Below, one piece after another: positions 17,125-26,179 of a DNA stretch of 64,000 nt. The stretch's first letter is position 1, and the number at the start of each line of letters is the position of its first letter. The notes below the pieces were generated by a model, which saw nothing but the letters and a program-made list of their open reading frames with translations, was not told the DNA's origin and did no database searches. This stretch comes from Comamonas testosteroni (GTDB lineage Bacteria > Pseudomonadota > Gammaproteobacteria > Burkholderiales > Burkholderiaceae_C): the NCBI RefSeq assembly GCF_030505195.1, contig NZ_CP129672.1, positions 4,250,501 through 4,314,500 of the forward strand. Reading direction: 5' to 3'. The position numbers were made by a program, and so were the translations under genes.

Positions 17125-18075
17125 ATGCAGCCCATGAATGAATCAATGATTGCCGAACCATCGACGCCTTTGAACGAGGGCAAGCCTGCCCTGGATTTTT
17201 CCGTCTGGATGCAGGAGCGACTGGCGCGCACCGAAGATGCGCTGTCGCGCTGGGTGGGCATCAATGCACCTGCTGGCCTGGGCGAAGCCATGCGCTACGC
17301 CGTGCTCGATGGCGGCAAGCGCTTGCGGCCGCTGCTGGTCTGGGCGGCTGCCGAGGCGGTGGGCGGTCTGGCTGCGGCCACGCTGCGCGCAGGTTGCGCC
17401 GTTGAGCTGATTCACGCTTATTCCCTGGTGCATGACGACATGCCCTGCATGGACAACGACACCATGCGCCGTGGCAAGCCCACCGTGCATGTGCAGTTTG
17501 GCGAAGCCTCGGCCCTGCTGGCCGGCGATGCTCTGCAGGCCCTGGCGTTCGAGCTGCTGCTGCCTGAAGACGACGGCATTCCCTGCTCCATGCAGGCCAA
17601 GCTGTGCCGCCTGCTGGGCGCGGCGGCGGGCAGCCAGGGCATGGCCGGCGGCCAGGCCATCGACCTGGCCAGCGTGGGCAAGCAACTGAGCGAGGCGCAA
17701 CTGCGCGAAATGCACCGCCTCAAGACCGGTGCGCTGCTGCTGGGCAGCGTGCTCATGGGGGCAGCCTGCAATGCGCAGACCGATGCCAGGGCACTGGCTG
17801 CGCTGACCGACTATGGTCAGGCACTGGGCGTGGCTTTCCAGGTGGTGGACGACATTCTGGATGTGGTGGCCGACTCCGCAACGCTGGGCAAGACGGCCGG
17901 CAAGGACGCGGCCAATGACAAGCCCACTTTTGTGTCGCTGCTGGGGCTGGAGGCTGCGAGAGCCCATGCCGAGCAGCTGCGCCAGCAGGCCCATGCCGCC
18001 TTGACGCGCAGCGGTCTGGCCGACACGCAGGCCTTGGGTGCACTGGCCGATATGGTCGTGCAGCGTACCCACTGA
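17125..18075 (+). CDS. ispA: Farnesyl diphosphate synthase (polyprenyl synthetase)
   Basis: This enzyme condenses isopentenyl diphosphate with dimethylallyl and geranyl diphosphate to make farnesyl diphosphate. The first Asp-rich motif is DDMPCMDND, within VHDDMPCMDND, and the second is VVDDILDV; GGKRLRPLL near the N-terminus binds diphosphate. The length of about 316 residues is slightly above the usual 295-300 because of a variable N-terminal tail. The start is uncertain: TTG 17119 and ATG 17125, 17134 and 17146 are all in frame, and none has a strong ribosome binding site. It follows xseB by about 30 bases and precedes dxs, so the product feeds from the DXP pathway begun by the next gene. 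Confidence 0.95.
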   Translation: MQPMNESMIAEPSTPLNEGKPALDFSVWMQERLARTEDALSRWVGINAPAGLGEAMRYAVLDGGKRLRPLLVWAAAEAVGGLAAATLRAGCAVELIHAYSLVHDDMPCMDNDTMRRGKPTVHVQFGEASALLAGDALQALAFELLLPEDDGIPCSMQAKLCRLLGAAAGSQGMAGGQAIDLASVGKQLSEAQLREMHRLKTGALLLGSVLMGAACNAQTDARALAALTDYGQALGVAFQVVDDILDVVADSATLGKTAGKDAANDKPTFVSLLGLEAARAHAEQLRQQAHAALTRSGLADTQALGALADMVVQRTH

Positions 18076-18140
18076 GATTTAATAGAGAAGCCCTGTAATC
18101 CAGTACTGGTAAACACTAGCAGCTATTAAAAATATAGAAC

Positions 18141-20009
18141 ATGTCCACGAATACCTCTTCCCTGCTGCACAAGATCAACGATCCCGCAGATATGCGCGGT
18201 CTCTCGCGCTCCCAGCTCAAGAGCCTGGCCGCAGAGCTGCGCAACTATGTGATCGACAGCGTCTCAAGGACCGGCGGGCACCTCAGCTCCAACCTGGGGA
18301 CGGTGGAGCTGACCGTGGCGCTGCACTCGGTGTTCAACACGCCCTATGACCGCATCGTCTGGGATGTGGGCCACCAGACTTATCCGCACAAGATATTGAC
18401 CGGCCGCCGCGATCGCATGGACACGCTGCGCCAGTTCGGCGGCCTGTCCGGCTTTCCACAGCGGGCCGAGAGCGAGTACGACACCTTTGGCACGGCGCAC
18501 TCGTCCACCAGCATCTCTGCGGCGCTGGGCATGGCGCTGGCCGCCAAGCAAAAAGGTGAGGATCGCCGTGCAATAGCCGTGATCGGCGACGGCGCGATGA
18601 CGGCCGGCATGGCGTTCGAGGCACTGAACAACGGCGGCGTGCACGATGCCAACCTGCTGGTCATTCTCAATGACAACGATATGAGCATCAGCCCGCCCGT
18701 GGGCGCGCTCAATCGCTATCTGGCGCAACTGATGAGCGGCCAGTTCTATGCCAAGGCCCGCGATGTGGGCAAGAGCGTCCTCAAGCAGGTGCCGCCCTTG
18801 CTGGAGCTGGCCAAGCGTCTGGAGCAGCAGGCCAAGGGCATGGTCGTGCCTGCCACCATGTTCGAGCAGTTCGGCTTCAACTACATCGGCCCCATCGACG
18901 GCCATGACCTGGACTCGCTGATTCCCACGCTGGAGAACATCAAGGGTCTCAAGGGCCCGCAGTTTCTGCATGTGGTCACCAAGAAGGGTCAGGGCTACAA
19001 GCTGGCCGAGGCCGACCCCGTGGCCTATCACGGCCCCGGGAAGTTCGACCCGGCCGTCGGTCTGGTCAAGCCGGTCACGCCTGCCAAGCAGACCTTCACC
19101 CAGGTGTTCGGCCACTGGCTCTGCGATATGGCGGCCAAGGACCAGCGCCTGGTCGGCATCACGCCTGCCATGCGTGAAGGCTCGGGCATGGTGGAATTCC
19201 ACAAGCGCTTTCCCGGCCGCTACTACGACGTGGGCATTGCCGAGCAGCATGCAGTCACTTTCGCCGGTGGCATGGCCTGCGAAGGCGTCAAGCCCGTGGT
19301 GGCCATCTATTCCACCTTTTTGCAGCGTGCCTATGACCAACTGATCCATGATGTGGCGCTGCAGAACCTGCCCGTGGTGTTTGCTCTGGACCGCGCTGGT
19401 CTGGTGGGCGCCGACGGTGCCACGCACGCCGGTGCTTATGACATCGCCTTTGTGCGCTGCATTCCCAATATGAGCATGGCCTGCCCGGCGGACGAGCGCG
19501 AAACGCGCCAGTTGCTGACAACGGCCTATGAGCAGGATCACCCTGTCTGCGTGCGCTACCCGCGCGGCGCCGGTGTGGGCGTGACTCCGCTGGAAAGCCT
19601 GGAAGGCCTGCCCTTCGGCAAGGGCGAGATGCGTCGTGAGTCAGCTTCCAAAAAGGTGGCGATCCTGGCTTTCGGGACCTTGCTGTACCCTGCCTTGCAG
19701 GCCGCCGAAGCCTTGGATGCCAGCGTGGCCAATATGCGCTGGGCCAAGCCTCTCGATGAAGAGCTGCTGCTCCAGATCGCGGCAGATCACGAGCTCATCG
19801 TCACGCTGGAAGAAGGCTGCGTCATGGGCGGCGCTGGCAGTGCCGTCATGGAGAGCCTTGCCGCCCATGGCCTGAGCAAGAGCGTGCTGCAGCTGGGCCT
19901 GCCCGACGCGTTCATCGAGCATGGCGATCCCGCCAAGCTGCTTGCGCTGCAGGGGCTGGATGCGGCAGGCATTGAGGCCTCCATCCGAAAGCGTCTGGCT
20001 GCGTGCTGA
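18141..20009 (+). CDS. dxs: 1-deoxy-D-xylulose-5-phosphate synthase
   Basis: This is the first enzyme of the methylerythritol phosphate route: it joins pyruvate and glyceraldehyde 3-phosphate using thiamine diphosphate. The 622-residue length is normal. Features are [16 protein letters not shown], the thiamine diphosphate motif [18 protein letters not shown] ending in [13 protein letters not shown], and the C-terminal [12 protein letters not shown] and CVRYPRG segments. It lies 65 bases after ispA, with a short palindromic element (CAGTACTG and an outer TTTAATAG/CTATTAAA pair) between them. A clear terminator follows at 20091. Confidence 0.98.
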   Translation: MSTNTSSLLHKINDPADMRGLSRSQLKSLAAELRNYVIDSVSRTGGHLSSNLGTVELTVALHSVFNTPYDRIVWDVGHQTYPHKILTGRRDRMDTLRQFGGLSGFPQRAESEYDTFGTAHSSTSISAALGMALAAKQKGEDRRAIAVIGDGAMTAGMAFEALNNGGVHDANLLVILNDNDMSISPPVGALNRYLAQLMSGQFYAKARDVGKSVLKQVPPLLELAKRLEQQAKGMVVPATMFEQFGFNYIGPIDGHDLDSLIPTLENIKGLKGPQFLHVVTKKGQGYKLAEADPVAYHGPGKFDPAVGLVKPVTPAKQTFTQVFGHWLCDMAAKDQRLVGITPAMREGSGMVEFHKRFPGRYYDVGIAEQHAVTFAGGMACEGVKPVVAIYSTFLQRAYDQLIHDVALQNLPVVFALDRAGLVGADGATHAGAYDIAFVRCIPNMSMACPADERETRQLLTTAYEQDHPVCVRYPRGAGVGVTPLESLEGLPFGKGEMRRESASKKVAILAFGTLLYPALQAAEALDASVANMRWAKPLDEELLLQIAADHELIVTLEEGCVMGGAGSAVMESLAAHGLSKSVLQLGLPDAFIEHGDPAKLLALQGLDAAGIEASIRKRLAAC

Positions 20010-20090
20010 GGCGACAGGGACATCGTTTGCGCAAACGGGCTCAGGCGGTCGCTGAATCCCTGTTTGCGCCAGTCCTGATGGACTGAAACC

Positions 20091-20117
20091 AGGCCCTTCA
20101 TCGAAGGGCCTTTTTCT
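20091..20117 (+). terminator. Rho-independent terminator after dxs
   Basis: A 9-bp stem AGGCCCTTC / GAAGGGCCT with loop ATC is followed by a T-rich tail. It ends the xseB-ispA-dxs transcript and lies before the TRAP receptor gene. Confidence 0.9.
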
Positions 20118-20261
20118 TTGCTTGTCATCAAGAAAACTGACGGCAACCGCGAATCGCCACACGGGCGGCGTCTGCGTTCCTAGAATGCCTGTGGCTGCCG
20201 GCCTGTGATCAGGCCGTTGCAGCCGGCTTGGCAATCGACAACTACTAGCGGAGAAATATTC

Positions 20262-21344
20262 ATGGATCGTCGCTCACTCGTCAAACATGTGGGCATGGCC
20301 GGTGTGCTGGCAGCGGGCGTGGCTCCTGTGGTGCGCGGCCAGGAGGTGCTGCGCTGGCGCCTGGTGACGAGTTTTCCCAAAGTCCTCGACGCCATCTCTG
20401 GCGGGGCCGAGAAATTTGCCCAGTCGCTGCGTCTCATGTCGGGCGGCCAGATCGAGGTCAGCGTGCACTCCGCAGGCGAGCTGATGCCCGCCTTTGGCGT
20501 GATGGAGGGGGTGCAGAACGGCGTGGTCGAAATGGCTTTGACCGCTCCCTACTACTTCACCGACAAGGACTACTGCTTTGCACTGGGTTGCGCTGTGCCC
20601 TTTGGTCTGACGGCGCGGCAGATGGATGCCTGGATGGAGTGGGGCGGCGGGCGCAAGCTCATGGATGATTTCTACGCCCAGTACGGCATCAAGAGTCTGA
20701 GCGCCGGCAATACCGGCACGCAGATGGGGGGCTGGTACCGCAAGGAAATCAAGACCGTGCAGGATCTGCATGGTCTGCGCATGCGCGCTGGCGGCGGCTT
20801 GCTCGGTGATGCGCTGCAAAAGCTGGGCGTGCAGGCCGTCAACATGCCCATCGCTGATGCGCAGCAGGCGCTGGAAAAAGGTCGTCTCGATGCGGTGGAG
20901 TTTGTCGGCCCCTACGACGACCAGAAGCTGGGCTTCGGCAAGATCGCGCCTTACTACTACTATCCGGGCTGGTGGGAGGGCGGCGCCGAGCTGGCCTATT
21001 TCATCAATGCCAAGGCCTTTGCAGCCCTGAGCCCCGAGCTGCGCGCCATGGTGGAGGCTGCCGCAGCGCTGGCCGCCAAGGATCTGACTGCCAAGTACCT
21101 GGCGTACAACCCCGCAGCGCTCAAGAAGCTGCTGAGCGAACGCGTGCAGCTGCGCGCCTTTCCGCGCGAGCTCATGGATGCGGGCTTCAAGGCCGTGATG
21201 GCCACCATGGCCGAGCATGAGGCCAAGTCGGCACCGTTCAAGAAAATTCACAGAAGCCTGCGCGGATTTCAGCACGACCAGTTGCTCTGGGATCGTTTCT
21301 CCGAGTTCCGCTATGCCAGCTATATGAGCGCGGTACGGCTGTAA
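20262..21344 (+). CDS. TRAP transporter substrate-binding protein (DctP family), first of two
   Basis: This is a periplasmic solute receptor of a tripartite ATP-independent transporter. The 360-residue protein starts with MDRRSLVKHVGMAGVLAAG, a signal peptide with a double-Arg-containing n-region, and then RWRLVTSFPKVLDAI, typical of the DctP fold. GRLDAVEFVGPYDDQKLGF and YYYYPGWWEGGAELAYFIN are family elements near the binding cleft. The start at 20262 follows GCGGAG. A paralogue of equal length follows at 21531, and the matching membrane genes dctQM are convergent at 23352-25833. Mannitol, keto acids or carboxylates are common ligands of relatives, but I cannot assign one. Confidence 0.92.
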   Translation: MDRRSLVKHVGMAGVLAAGVAPVVRGQEVLRWRLVTSFPKVLDAISGGAEKFAQSLRLMSGGQIEVSVHSAGELMPAFGVMEGVQNGVVEMALTAPYYFTDKDYCFALGCAVPFGLTARQMDAWMEWGGGRKLMDDFYAQYGIKSLSAGNTGTQMGGWYRKEIKTVQDLHGLRMRAGGGLLGDALQKLGVQAVNMPIADAQQALEKGRLDAVEFVGPYDDQKLGFGKIAPYYYYPGWWEGGAELAYFINAKAFAALSPELRAMVEAAAALAAKDLTAKYLAYNPAALKKLLSERVQLRAFPRELMDAGFKAVMATMAEHEAKSAPFKKIHRSLRGFQHDQLLWDRFSEFRYASYMSAVRL

Positions 21345-21530
21345 GCATCGGTCGCTGCCTGCCGAGGCCTGACTTGATGCACCTCACTAGGTAGAACTTC
21401 TTAAGCGAACGGTCACTTTTTAGCGCTTGTGAAACGGTTGGCTCGTGTACATTTTGTGCCTGTTGCATAAAACAAGCTGGCATAGATCAGTGGTCTGTAT
21501 CAGCTCAATTCGTTCCTCAAGGAGACTAAA

Positions 21531-22613
21531 GTGGATCGTCGTTCCATTCTGAAAAATGCCGGTATCGCCGGCGTGCTGGCCGCGGGTGCTGCACCTGCTG
21601 TTCACGCCCAGGCCGCTGTGCGCTGGCGCCTGGCCTCCAGCTTCCCCAAGTCGCTGGACACCATCTTCGGCAGTGCTGAAAAGCTGTCGCAACTGGTCAA
21701 GGCCATGTCGGGTGGCAAGTTCGAGATTTCGGTGCACCCCGCTGGCGAGCTGATGCCTGCTTTCGGTGTGGTGGATGCGCTGCAGGGCGATACCATTGAC
21801 ATGGCACAGACCGCTGCCTACTACTTCACCGGCAAGGATCCCGTCTTCGCCTTCAGCTGCGCCGTGCCCTTTGGCCTGACCGCACTGCAGATGAACGGCT
21901 GGAAGGACCATGGCAACGGCCGCAAGCTCCTTGATGCCTTCTTTGCCAAGTACAACTTCAAGACCGCATCGGCCGGCAACACCACGACCCAGATGGGCGG
22001 CTGGTACCGCAAGGAAATCAAGACCGTGGAAGACCTCAAGGGTCTGAAGATGCGTCTGGGCGGCGGCGTGTTCGGCGAGGCCATGGCCAAGCTGGGCGTG
22101 GTTGCGCAGAACATGCCTGCTGGCGATGTCTACCAGGCCCTGGAAAAGGGTACGCTGGACGCCGTGGAATTCGTCGGTCCCTACGACGATGAAAAGCTGG
22201 GCTTCAACAAGGTTGCGCCTTACTACTACTACCCCGGCTGGTGGGAAGGCTCCGCCGAGCTGGAGTTCTTCATCAACATCAAGAAGTACAACGCGCTGTC
22301 GCCCGAGAACAAGGCGATCCTGGACGCTGCAACCCGCGTGGCTGCCGCCGACATGACCAGCAAGTACCAGGTGCTGAATCCTCAGGCCATCAAGCGCCTG
22401 GTGGCCAACAAGACTCAGCTCAAGATGTTCCCCAAGCCTTTGATGGATGCCGGTTTCAAGGCCTCCATGGAGGTGTTTGCCGAGCACGAAGCCAAGTCGC
22501 CCGAATTCAAGAAGATCCACCAGGACATGCGTGCCTTCCAGCGCGACCAGATTCTGTGGAACCGCTTCTCCGAGTACCCCTTCAATCAGTACATGGCGAC
22601 TGCCAAGATCTGA
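21531..22613 (+). CDS. TRAP transporter substrate-binding protein (DctP family), second of two
   Basis: This is a tandem paralogue of the preceding gene with the same length (360 residues) and the same block order: MDRRSILKNAGIAGVLAAG signal, RWRLASSFPKSLDTIF, GTLDAVEFVGPYDDEKLGF, YYYYPGWWEGSAELEFFIN. It starts with GTG at 21531, preceded by AAGGAG. A 186-base spacer suggests its own promoter. It is more regular and more lysine-rich than the first copy and may be the highly expressed version. The two probably deliver different or overlapping ligands to the same DctQM membrane complex. A bidirectional terminator follows. Confidence 0.93.
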   Translation: MDRRSILKNAGIAGVLAAGAAPAVHAQAAVRWRLASSFPKSLDTIFGSAEKLSQLVKAMSGGKFEISVHPAGELMPAFGVVDALQGDTIDMAQTAAYYFTGKDPVFAFSCAVPFGLTALQMNGWKDHGNGRKLLDAFFAKYNFKTASAGNTTTQMGGWYRKEIKTVEDLKGLKMRLGGGVFGEAMAKLGVVAQNMPAGDVYQALEKGTLDAVEFVGPYDDEKLGFNKVAPYYYYPGWWEGSAELEFFINIKKYNALSPENKAILDAATRVAAADMTSKYQVLNPQAIKRLVANKTQLKMFPKPLMDAGFKASMEVFAEHEAKSPEFKKIHQDMRAFQRDQILWNRFSEYPFNQYMATAKI

Positions 22614-22653
22614 TTTCGCTCAGACTCAAGACTTCCAGCGCCATGCGCTGGCT

Positions 22654-22686
22654 GCAAAAAAACCGCAGCTTGCTGCGGTTTTTTCA
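22654..22686. terminator. Bidirectional terminator between TRAP receptor and convergent hypothetical gene
   Basis: The stem AACCGCAGC / GCTGCGGTT is flanked by A7 on the left and T6 on the right, so it can end transcription in both directions. It lies between converging genes ending at 22613 and 22697. Confidence 0.9.
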
Positions 22687-22696
22687 TGTCAGCAGA

Positions 22697-23248
22697 TCAT
22701 GCCAGTCTGACCCTGTCAGCGCCCGCATCGGACAGCGCAAACAGCAAGTCCTCCAGGGCTTCGACAGGTGCAGAGCCAAGATCTATGGTCGCTTTCACTC
22801 CTTCTGCCAGGACTTGCGGGGCCGACATGAAGTGAACGACTTGCTGCAGCCCTGCCTCATCCGGCTCGTTTTCATCATCCCCATCAAACCAGTCCATGAA
22901 CCAGTCGGTAAGCGCCTTGGCAGCCTGCTCTTGTGGCAGCCCTTGCACTTCCAAGGACAGCCAGTCCCAGACAAAGGGGTGCAGCTCCATCGCGCAGTCG
23001 GCAAGGTGAAAATGAACGGGCTCGAACTTGAGCCGTGTCTGTGAATCCACCTGCACCATTTCGGTGGAGTCTTCCGACATGCGGATGACATCGGCCCGGC
23101 AGGGCAGGTCCCATATTCCTTCGGTTGCCAGCATTCCATCGCTATTGCGATAGGCCGGCTCCACATAAGACCCCTGGGCATGGGCTGCCTGAGACAGCAG
23201 GTCTGCGTAGGGTTGACGGATGGCCGTCAGCAGTTCGGTGATGGTCAT
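22697..23248 (-). CDS. Hypothetical acidic protein
   Basis: This 183-residue protein is not recognised. It begins MTITELLTAIRQPYADLL and has no signal peptide or membrane segment. The C-terminal half is very acidic (WFDGDDENEPDEAGL), and three Trp/Phe-rich spots (FVWDWLSL, WFMDWFDG, VVHFMS) suggest a folded cytoplasmic domain. The start at 23248 has AGGAAA upstream; an extension to 23290 is possible but weak. It sits between the TRAP receptors and dctQM but points toward the receptors, separated from dctM by a terminator, so there is no evidence that it belongs to the transporter. The composition resembles small immunity-like proteins, but no toxin gene is near. Confidence 0.75.
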   Translation of the reverse strand: MTITELLTAIRQPYADLLSQAAHAQGSYVEPAYRNSDGMLATEGIWDLPCRADVIRMSEDSTEMVQVDSQTRLKFEPVHFHLADCAMELHPFVWDWLSLEVQGLPQEQAAKALTDWFMDWFDGDDENEPDEAGLQQVVHFMSAPQVLAEGVKATIDLGSAPVEALEDLLFALSDAGADRVRLA

Positions 23249-23299
23249 GGTGATTTCCTGAAGGGTAGTGAATCTATCCCCATCAATCATTGAGCCATG

Positions 23300-23330
23300 A
23301 AAAAGCCCCGGCTCTGGCGAGCCGGGGCTG
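23300..23330 (-). terminator. Terminator of the dctQM operon
   Basis: A strong stem AGCCCCGGCTC / GAGCCGGGGCT is followed on the minus strand by TTTTT (AAAAA on plus at 23299-23304). It lies just beyond the dctM stop at 23352. Confidence 0.88.
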
Positions 23331-23351
23331 TATCAGCGCAAGGGAGCCGAT

Positions 23352-25193
23352 TTACTTGGCGGCAGGCGCTGCGTTCAGTGAATCCTGCAAGGCCTTGGCC
23401 GGATCATCCGAGCCATAGCCGCCCGCATCGGGTGCGGCCGGGGCAGGCTGGCTGCCCTCGGCAGGGGCCGCTGGCACTGCAGAGCCTTCTTCGCCGCCCT
23501 CAGGGGCCCCGAAGGGGTTGTCTGCACCATAGCCACCGCCAGCGTCGTTGAGCTGGTTGAGCATCTCGTCGCCCACCTTGTTCATGTCCACGACCACCGG
23601 TTTGTCGAGCGCGCCGGTCACGATGCCGGGGAAGGCGATGAGTACACCCACCATCACCAGCTGGATCAGCACAAAGGGCACTGCACCCTTGTAGATCTGC
23701 ATGGTGGTGACGGGATCGATGACCTTGTGCGTGACCTTGTCGACGTATTGCTTGTCCGGAGCGACCGAGCGCAGGAAGAACAGTGCAAAACCGAAGGGCG
23801 GATGCATGAACGAGGTCTGCATGTTCACGGCCAGCAGCACGCCGAACCAGATCAGGTCGATGCCCATCTTCTCGGCCACGGGGCCCAGCAGCGGCACCAC
23901 GATGAACGAGAGCTCAAAGTAGTCCAGGAAGAAGGCCAGGAAGAAGATCATGATGTTGACCACGATCAGGAAGCCCACCTGGCCGCCGGGCAGGCTGGTC
24001 AGCAGATGCTCCACCCACTTGGGGCCGTCGGCGGCCTGGAACACCAGGCTGAAGGTGGTGGCGCCGATCATGATGAACATCACGAAGCTGGCCAGCTTGG
24101 TGGTCGAGGCCAGGGCCTGCTTGAGCAGATCCATGTTCAGGCGTCGGCGTGCAAAACCCATGAGCAGTGCCGCCATGGCTCCCATGGCGCCGCCTTCGGT
24201 AGGTGTTGCAATGCCCAGGAAAATGGTGCCCAGCACCAGGAAGATCAGCAGCAGCGGAGGGATCAGCACAAAGGTCACGCGCTCGGCCAGCTTGGACAGC
24301 AGGCCCAGCTTGAGGACCCGGTTGAGTGAGGCGATCACGAAGGCAATGAAGGTGCCGCCGCACATGGCGGTGACGATCTTCTCGTCGGTGGCGACTTCGG
24401 TGATTTCCTTGCCCTGCCACCAGGTGTGCAGGTCGGCCATGTGGCTGGCCAGGAAGATGGCCACGATGGTCGAGATGCCCATGACCACGGCCAGCGAGGT
24501 ATAGCCGGAGTTGCCATTGGCTTCGCGATAGATACGTGCCTCAACGGGGAGAGCAGGCACCATCTTGGGTTTGAATATGGCCAGAATCACCACCCACAGC
24601 ACATACATGCCCATGAGCATGAAGCCGGGGATGAAGGCACCCTTGTACATATCGCCCACGCTCTTGCCCAGCTGGTCGGCCATCAGAATCAGCACCAGCG
24701 AAGGCGGGATGATCTGGGCCAGTGTGCCCGAGGCCGCAATCACGCCCGATGCAAGGCGGCGGTCATAGCCGTAACGGAGCATGATGGGCAAAGAGATCAG
24801 GCCCATGGAAATCACCGAAGCAGCAACCACGCCGGTGGTGGCAGCCAGCAGCGCGCCCACAAAGATCACGGCCAGCGCCAGACCGCCGCGGATCGGTCCG
24901 AACACCTGACCGACGGTGTCGAGCAGGTCCTCCGCCATGCCGGAGCGTTCGAGAATCAGGCCCATCAAGGTGAAGAAGGGCACGGCCAGCAAGGTGTCGT
25001 TGGCCATGATGCCGATCAGTCGCTGAGGCAGCCAGGCCATCACGGAGGAGGGAAAGACCCCCAGTTCGATGCCCAGAAAGCCAAAGGCCAGGCCTGCTGC
25101 ACCCAGGCTGAAGGCCACGGGAAAGCCCAGCAGCAAAAAGCAGATCAGCCCCGCAAACATGATGGGGGCGTAGTTGGTAGCGATGAATTCCAT
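23352..25193 (-). CDS. dctM: TRAP transporter large permease (DctM family), enlarged
   Basis: This is the sodium-coupled membrane subunit of a TRAP transporter, with many transmembrane helices. It has 613 residues against about 430 for typical DctM. The core begins NYAPIMFAGLICFLLLGFPVAFS and contains LMGLILERSGMAEDLLD and GLISLPIMLRYGYD. The extra length comes from a soluble insertion around residues 265-320 (including the segment MADLHTWWQGKEITEVATDEK) and from a C-terminal tail of about 80 residues rich in Gly, Ala, Pro and Glu. The tail contains two GGYG-x-D-(N/D)-P repeats. The start at 25193 has GGGAG seven bases upstream. dctQ lies 19 bases upstream on the same strand. Confidence 0.92.
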   Translation of the reverse strand: MEFIATNYAPIMFAGLICFLLLGFPVAFSLGAAGLAFGFLGIELGVFPSSVMAWLPQRLIGIMANDTLLAVPFFTLMGLILERSGMAEDLLDTVGQVFGPIRGGLALAVIFVGALLAATTGVVAASVISMGLISLPIMLRYGYDRRLASGVIAASGTLAQIIPPSLVLILMADQLGKSVGDMYKGAFIPGFMLMGMYVLWVVILAIFKPKMVPALPVEARIYREANGNSGYTSLAVVMGISTIVAIFLASHMADLHTWWQGKEITEVATDEKIVTAMCGGTFIAFVIASLNRVLKLGLLSKLAERVTFVLIPPLLLIFLVLGTIFLGIATPTEGGAMGAMAALLMGFARRRLNMDLLKQALASTTKLASFVMFIMIGATTFSLVFQAADGPKWVEHLLTSLPGGQVGFLIVVNIMIFFLAFFLDYFELSFIVVPLLGPVAEKMGIDLIWFGVLLAVNMQTSFMHPPFGFALFFLRSVAPDKQYVDKVTHKVIDPVTTMQIYKGAVPFVLIQLVMVGVLIAFPGIVTGALDKPVVVDMNKVGDEMLNQLNDAGGGYGADNPFGAPEGGEEGSAVPAAPAEGSQPAPAAPDAGGYGSDDPAKALQDSLNAAPAAK

Positions 25194-25212
25194 TGATTGT
25201 CTCCCGCTACCG

Positions 25213-25833
25213 TTAGGCCTTGGCCTGGGCGGCCAGCGCCTCAGCCTGCTTGCGATCGGCTTCGGCACGCAGGGCGTCGGCCAGCTCTTCCTCGGCGCTC
25301 TTGTCGCTGAGCTTGCCCATGGGGTCGGGGCCGTCACCGGTCAGGAAGGCAATGCGCTTGATCAGCTCGGAGATGCCCTGCGCCAGCAGCAAGGTGATGC
25401 CTACAGGAATCGCCGTCCATACGGGCCAGCGGATCAGCCCGCCGGGGTTGCCCGACATTTCTCCGGACTGGTACATCTGGATCACCACCGGCATGCTCAG
25501 CCACAGAATGGTCAGGCATAGCGGGGTGAGAAAGAAGGCAAAGCCGATGATGTCGATCCAGACCTGGGCCTTTTTGGACAGACGGCTGTTGATCACGTCG
25601 ATGCGCACATGCTCTCGGTGCAGCAAGGTGTAGCCCGCCGCAATCAGAAAGGACCATGCGAACAGATACCACTGGACTTCCAGAAAGGCGTTGGAGCTGG
25701 TGTCAAAGGTCTTGCGAACAATGGCGTTGGCGGCGCTGATGAAGGTGGCGGCAAATATCAGCCAGATGGAATATTTGCCGACAAAGGCGTTGAGCCTGTC
25801 GATAGCCCTGGACAGGGCGAGTAAAGCCTGCAT
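25213..25833 (-). CDS. dctQ: TRAP transporter small permease (DctQ family)
   Basis: This 206-residue protein with four predicted transmembrane helices pairs with DctM. Conserved DctQ elements are RLNAFVGKYSIWLIFAATFISAANAIVRK, FLEVQWYLFAWSFLIAAGYTL and the EHVRIDVI segment. A charged C-terminal tail with EEELADALRAEADRKQAEAL is probably cytoplasmic and helical. The ATG at 25833 is preceded by GGAGA. With dctM it forms a two-gene operon facing the two receptor genes across the hypothetical protein. Its long form and tail fit betaproteobacterial TRAP systems with enlarged DctM. Confidence 0.92.
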   Translation of the reverse strand: MQALLALSRAIDRLNAFVGKYSIWLIFAATFISAANAIVRKTFDTSSNAFLEVQWYLFAWSFLIAAGYTLLHREHVRIDVINSRLSKKAQVWIDIIGFAFFLTPLCLTILWLSMPVVIQMYQSGEMSGNPGGLIRWPVWTAIPVGITLLLAQGISELIKRIAFLTGDGPDPMGKLSDKSAEEELADALRAEADRKQAEALAAQAKA

Positions 25834-26179
25834 GGTGTCTCCAAAAAGTAGGCTGTGTATGCGTCGCGCTATTGCGGCTGGTAAGCCTCAGGGCGATCTG
25901 AGTTTTTGAACCGAACTGGAGATTCTACGGACGCAGGTATGGTGTTTTTTACAAATACGCACGTAAATGTGGCGCCCGAGCGTCAGTGGTGCTTGCTATG
26001 CGTACGATAGCTTGAAGTGCATGACTGGTGCAGCTTAGGTGATTGTTTTATTGAGGTATTTTTGGTTTCTCATGGGCTTGCTTGGTAGTGTGTGCCTGCT
26101 GTCTTGGAGGGGGGCTCCGCACGGAAACTAGGGCAAATCCGTAGAGGGCCAAACTGCATCAGATCGGGCTCGAGACCTC
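25834..26179. other. Gene-free region upstream of dctQM
   Basis: These 346 bases lie between the Fis-type regulator stop and dctQ, both on the minus strand, and must contain the dctQM promoter. The middle (about 25920-26080) is AT-richer than its surroundings. I saw no gene, clear terminator or convincing operator. Confidence 0.5.
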
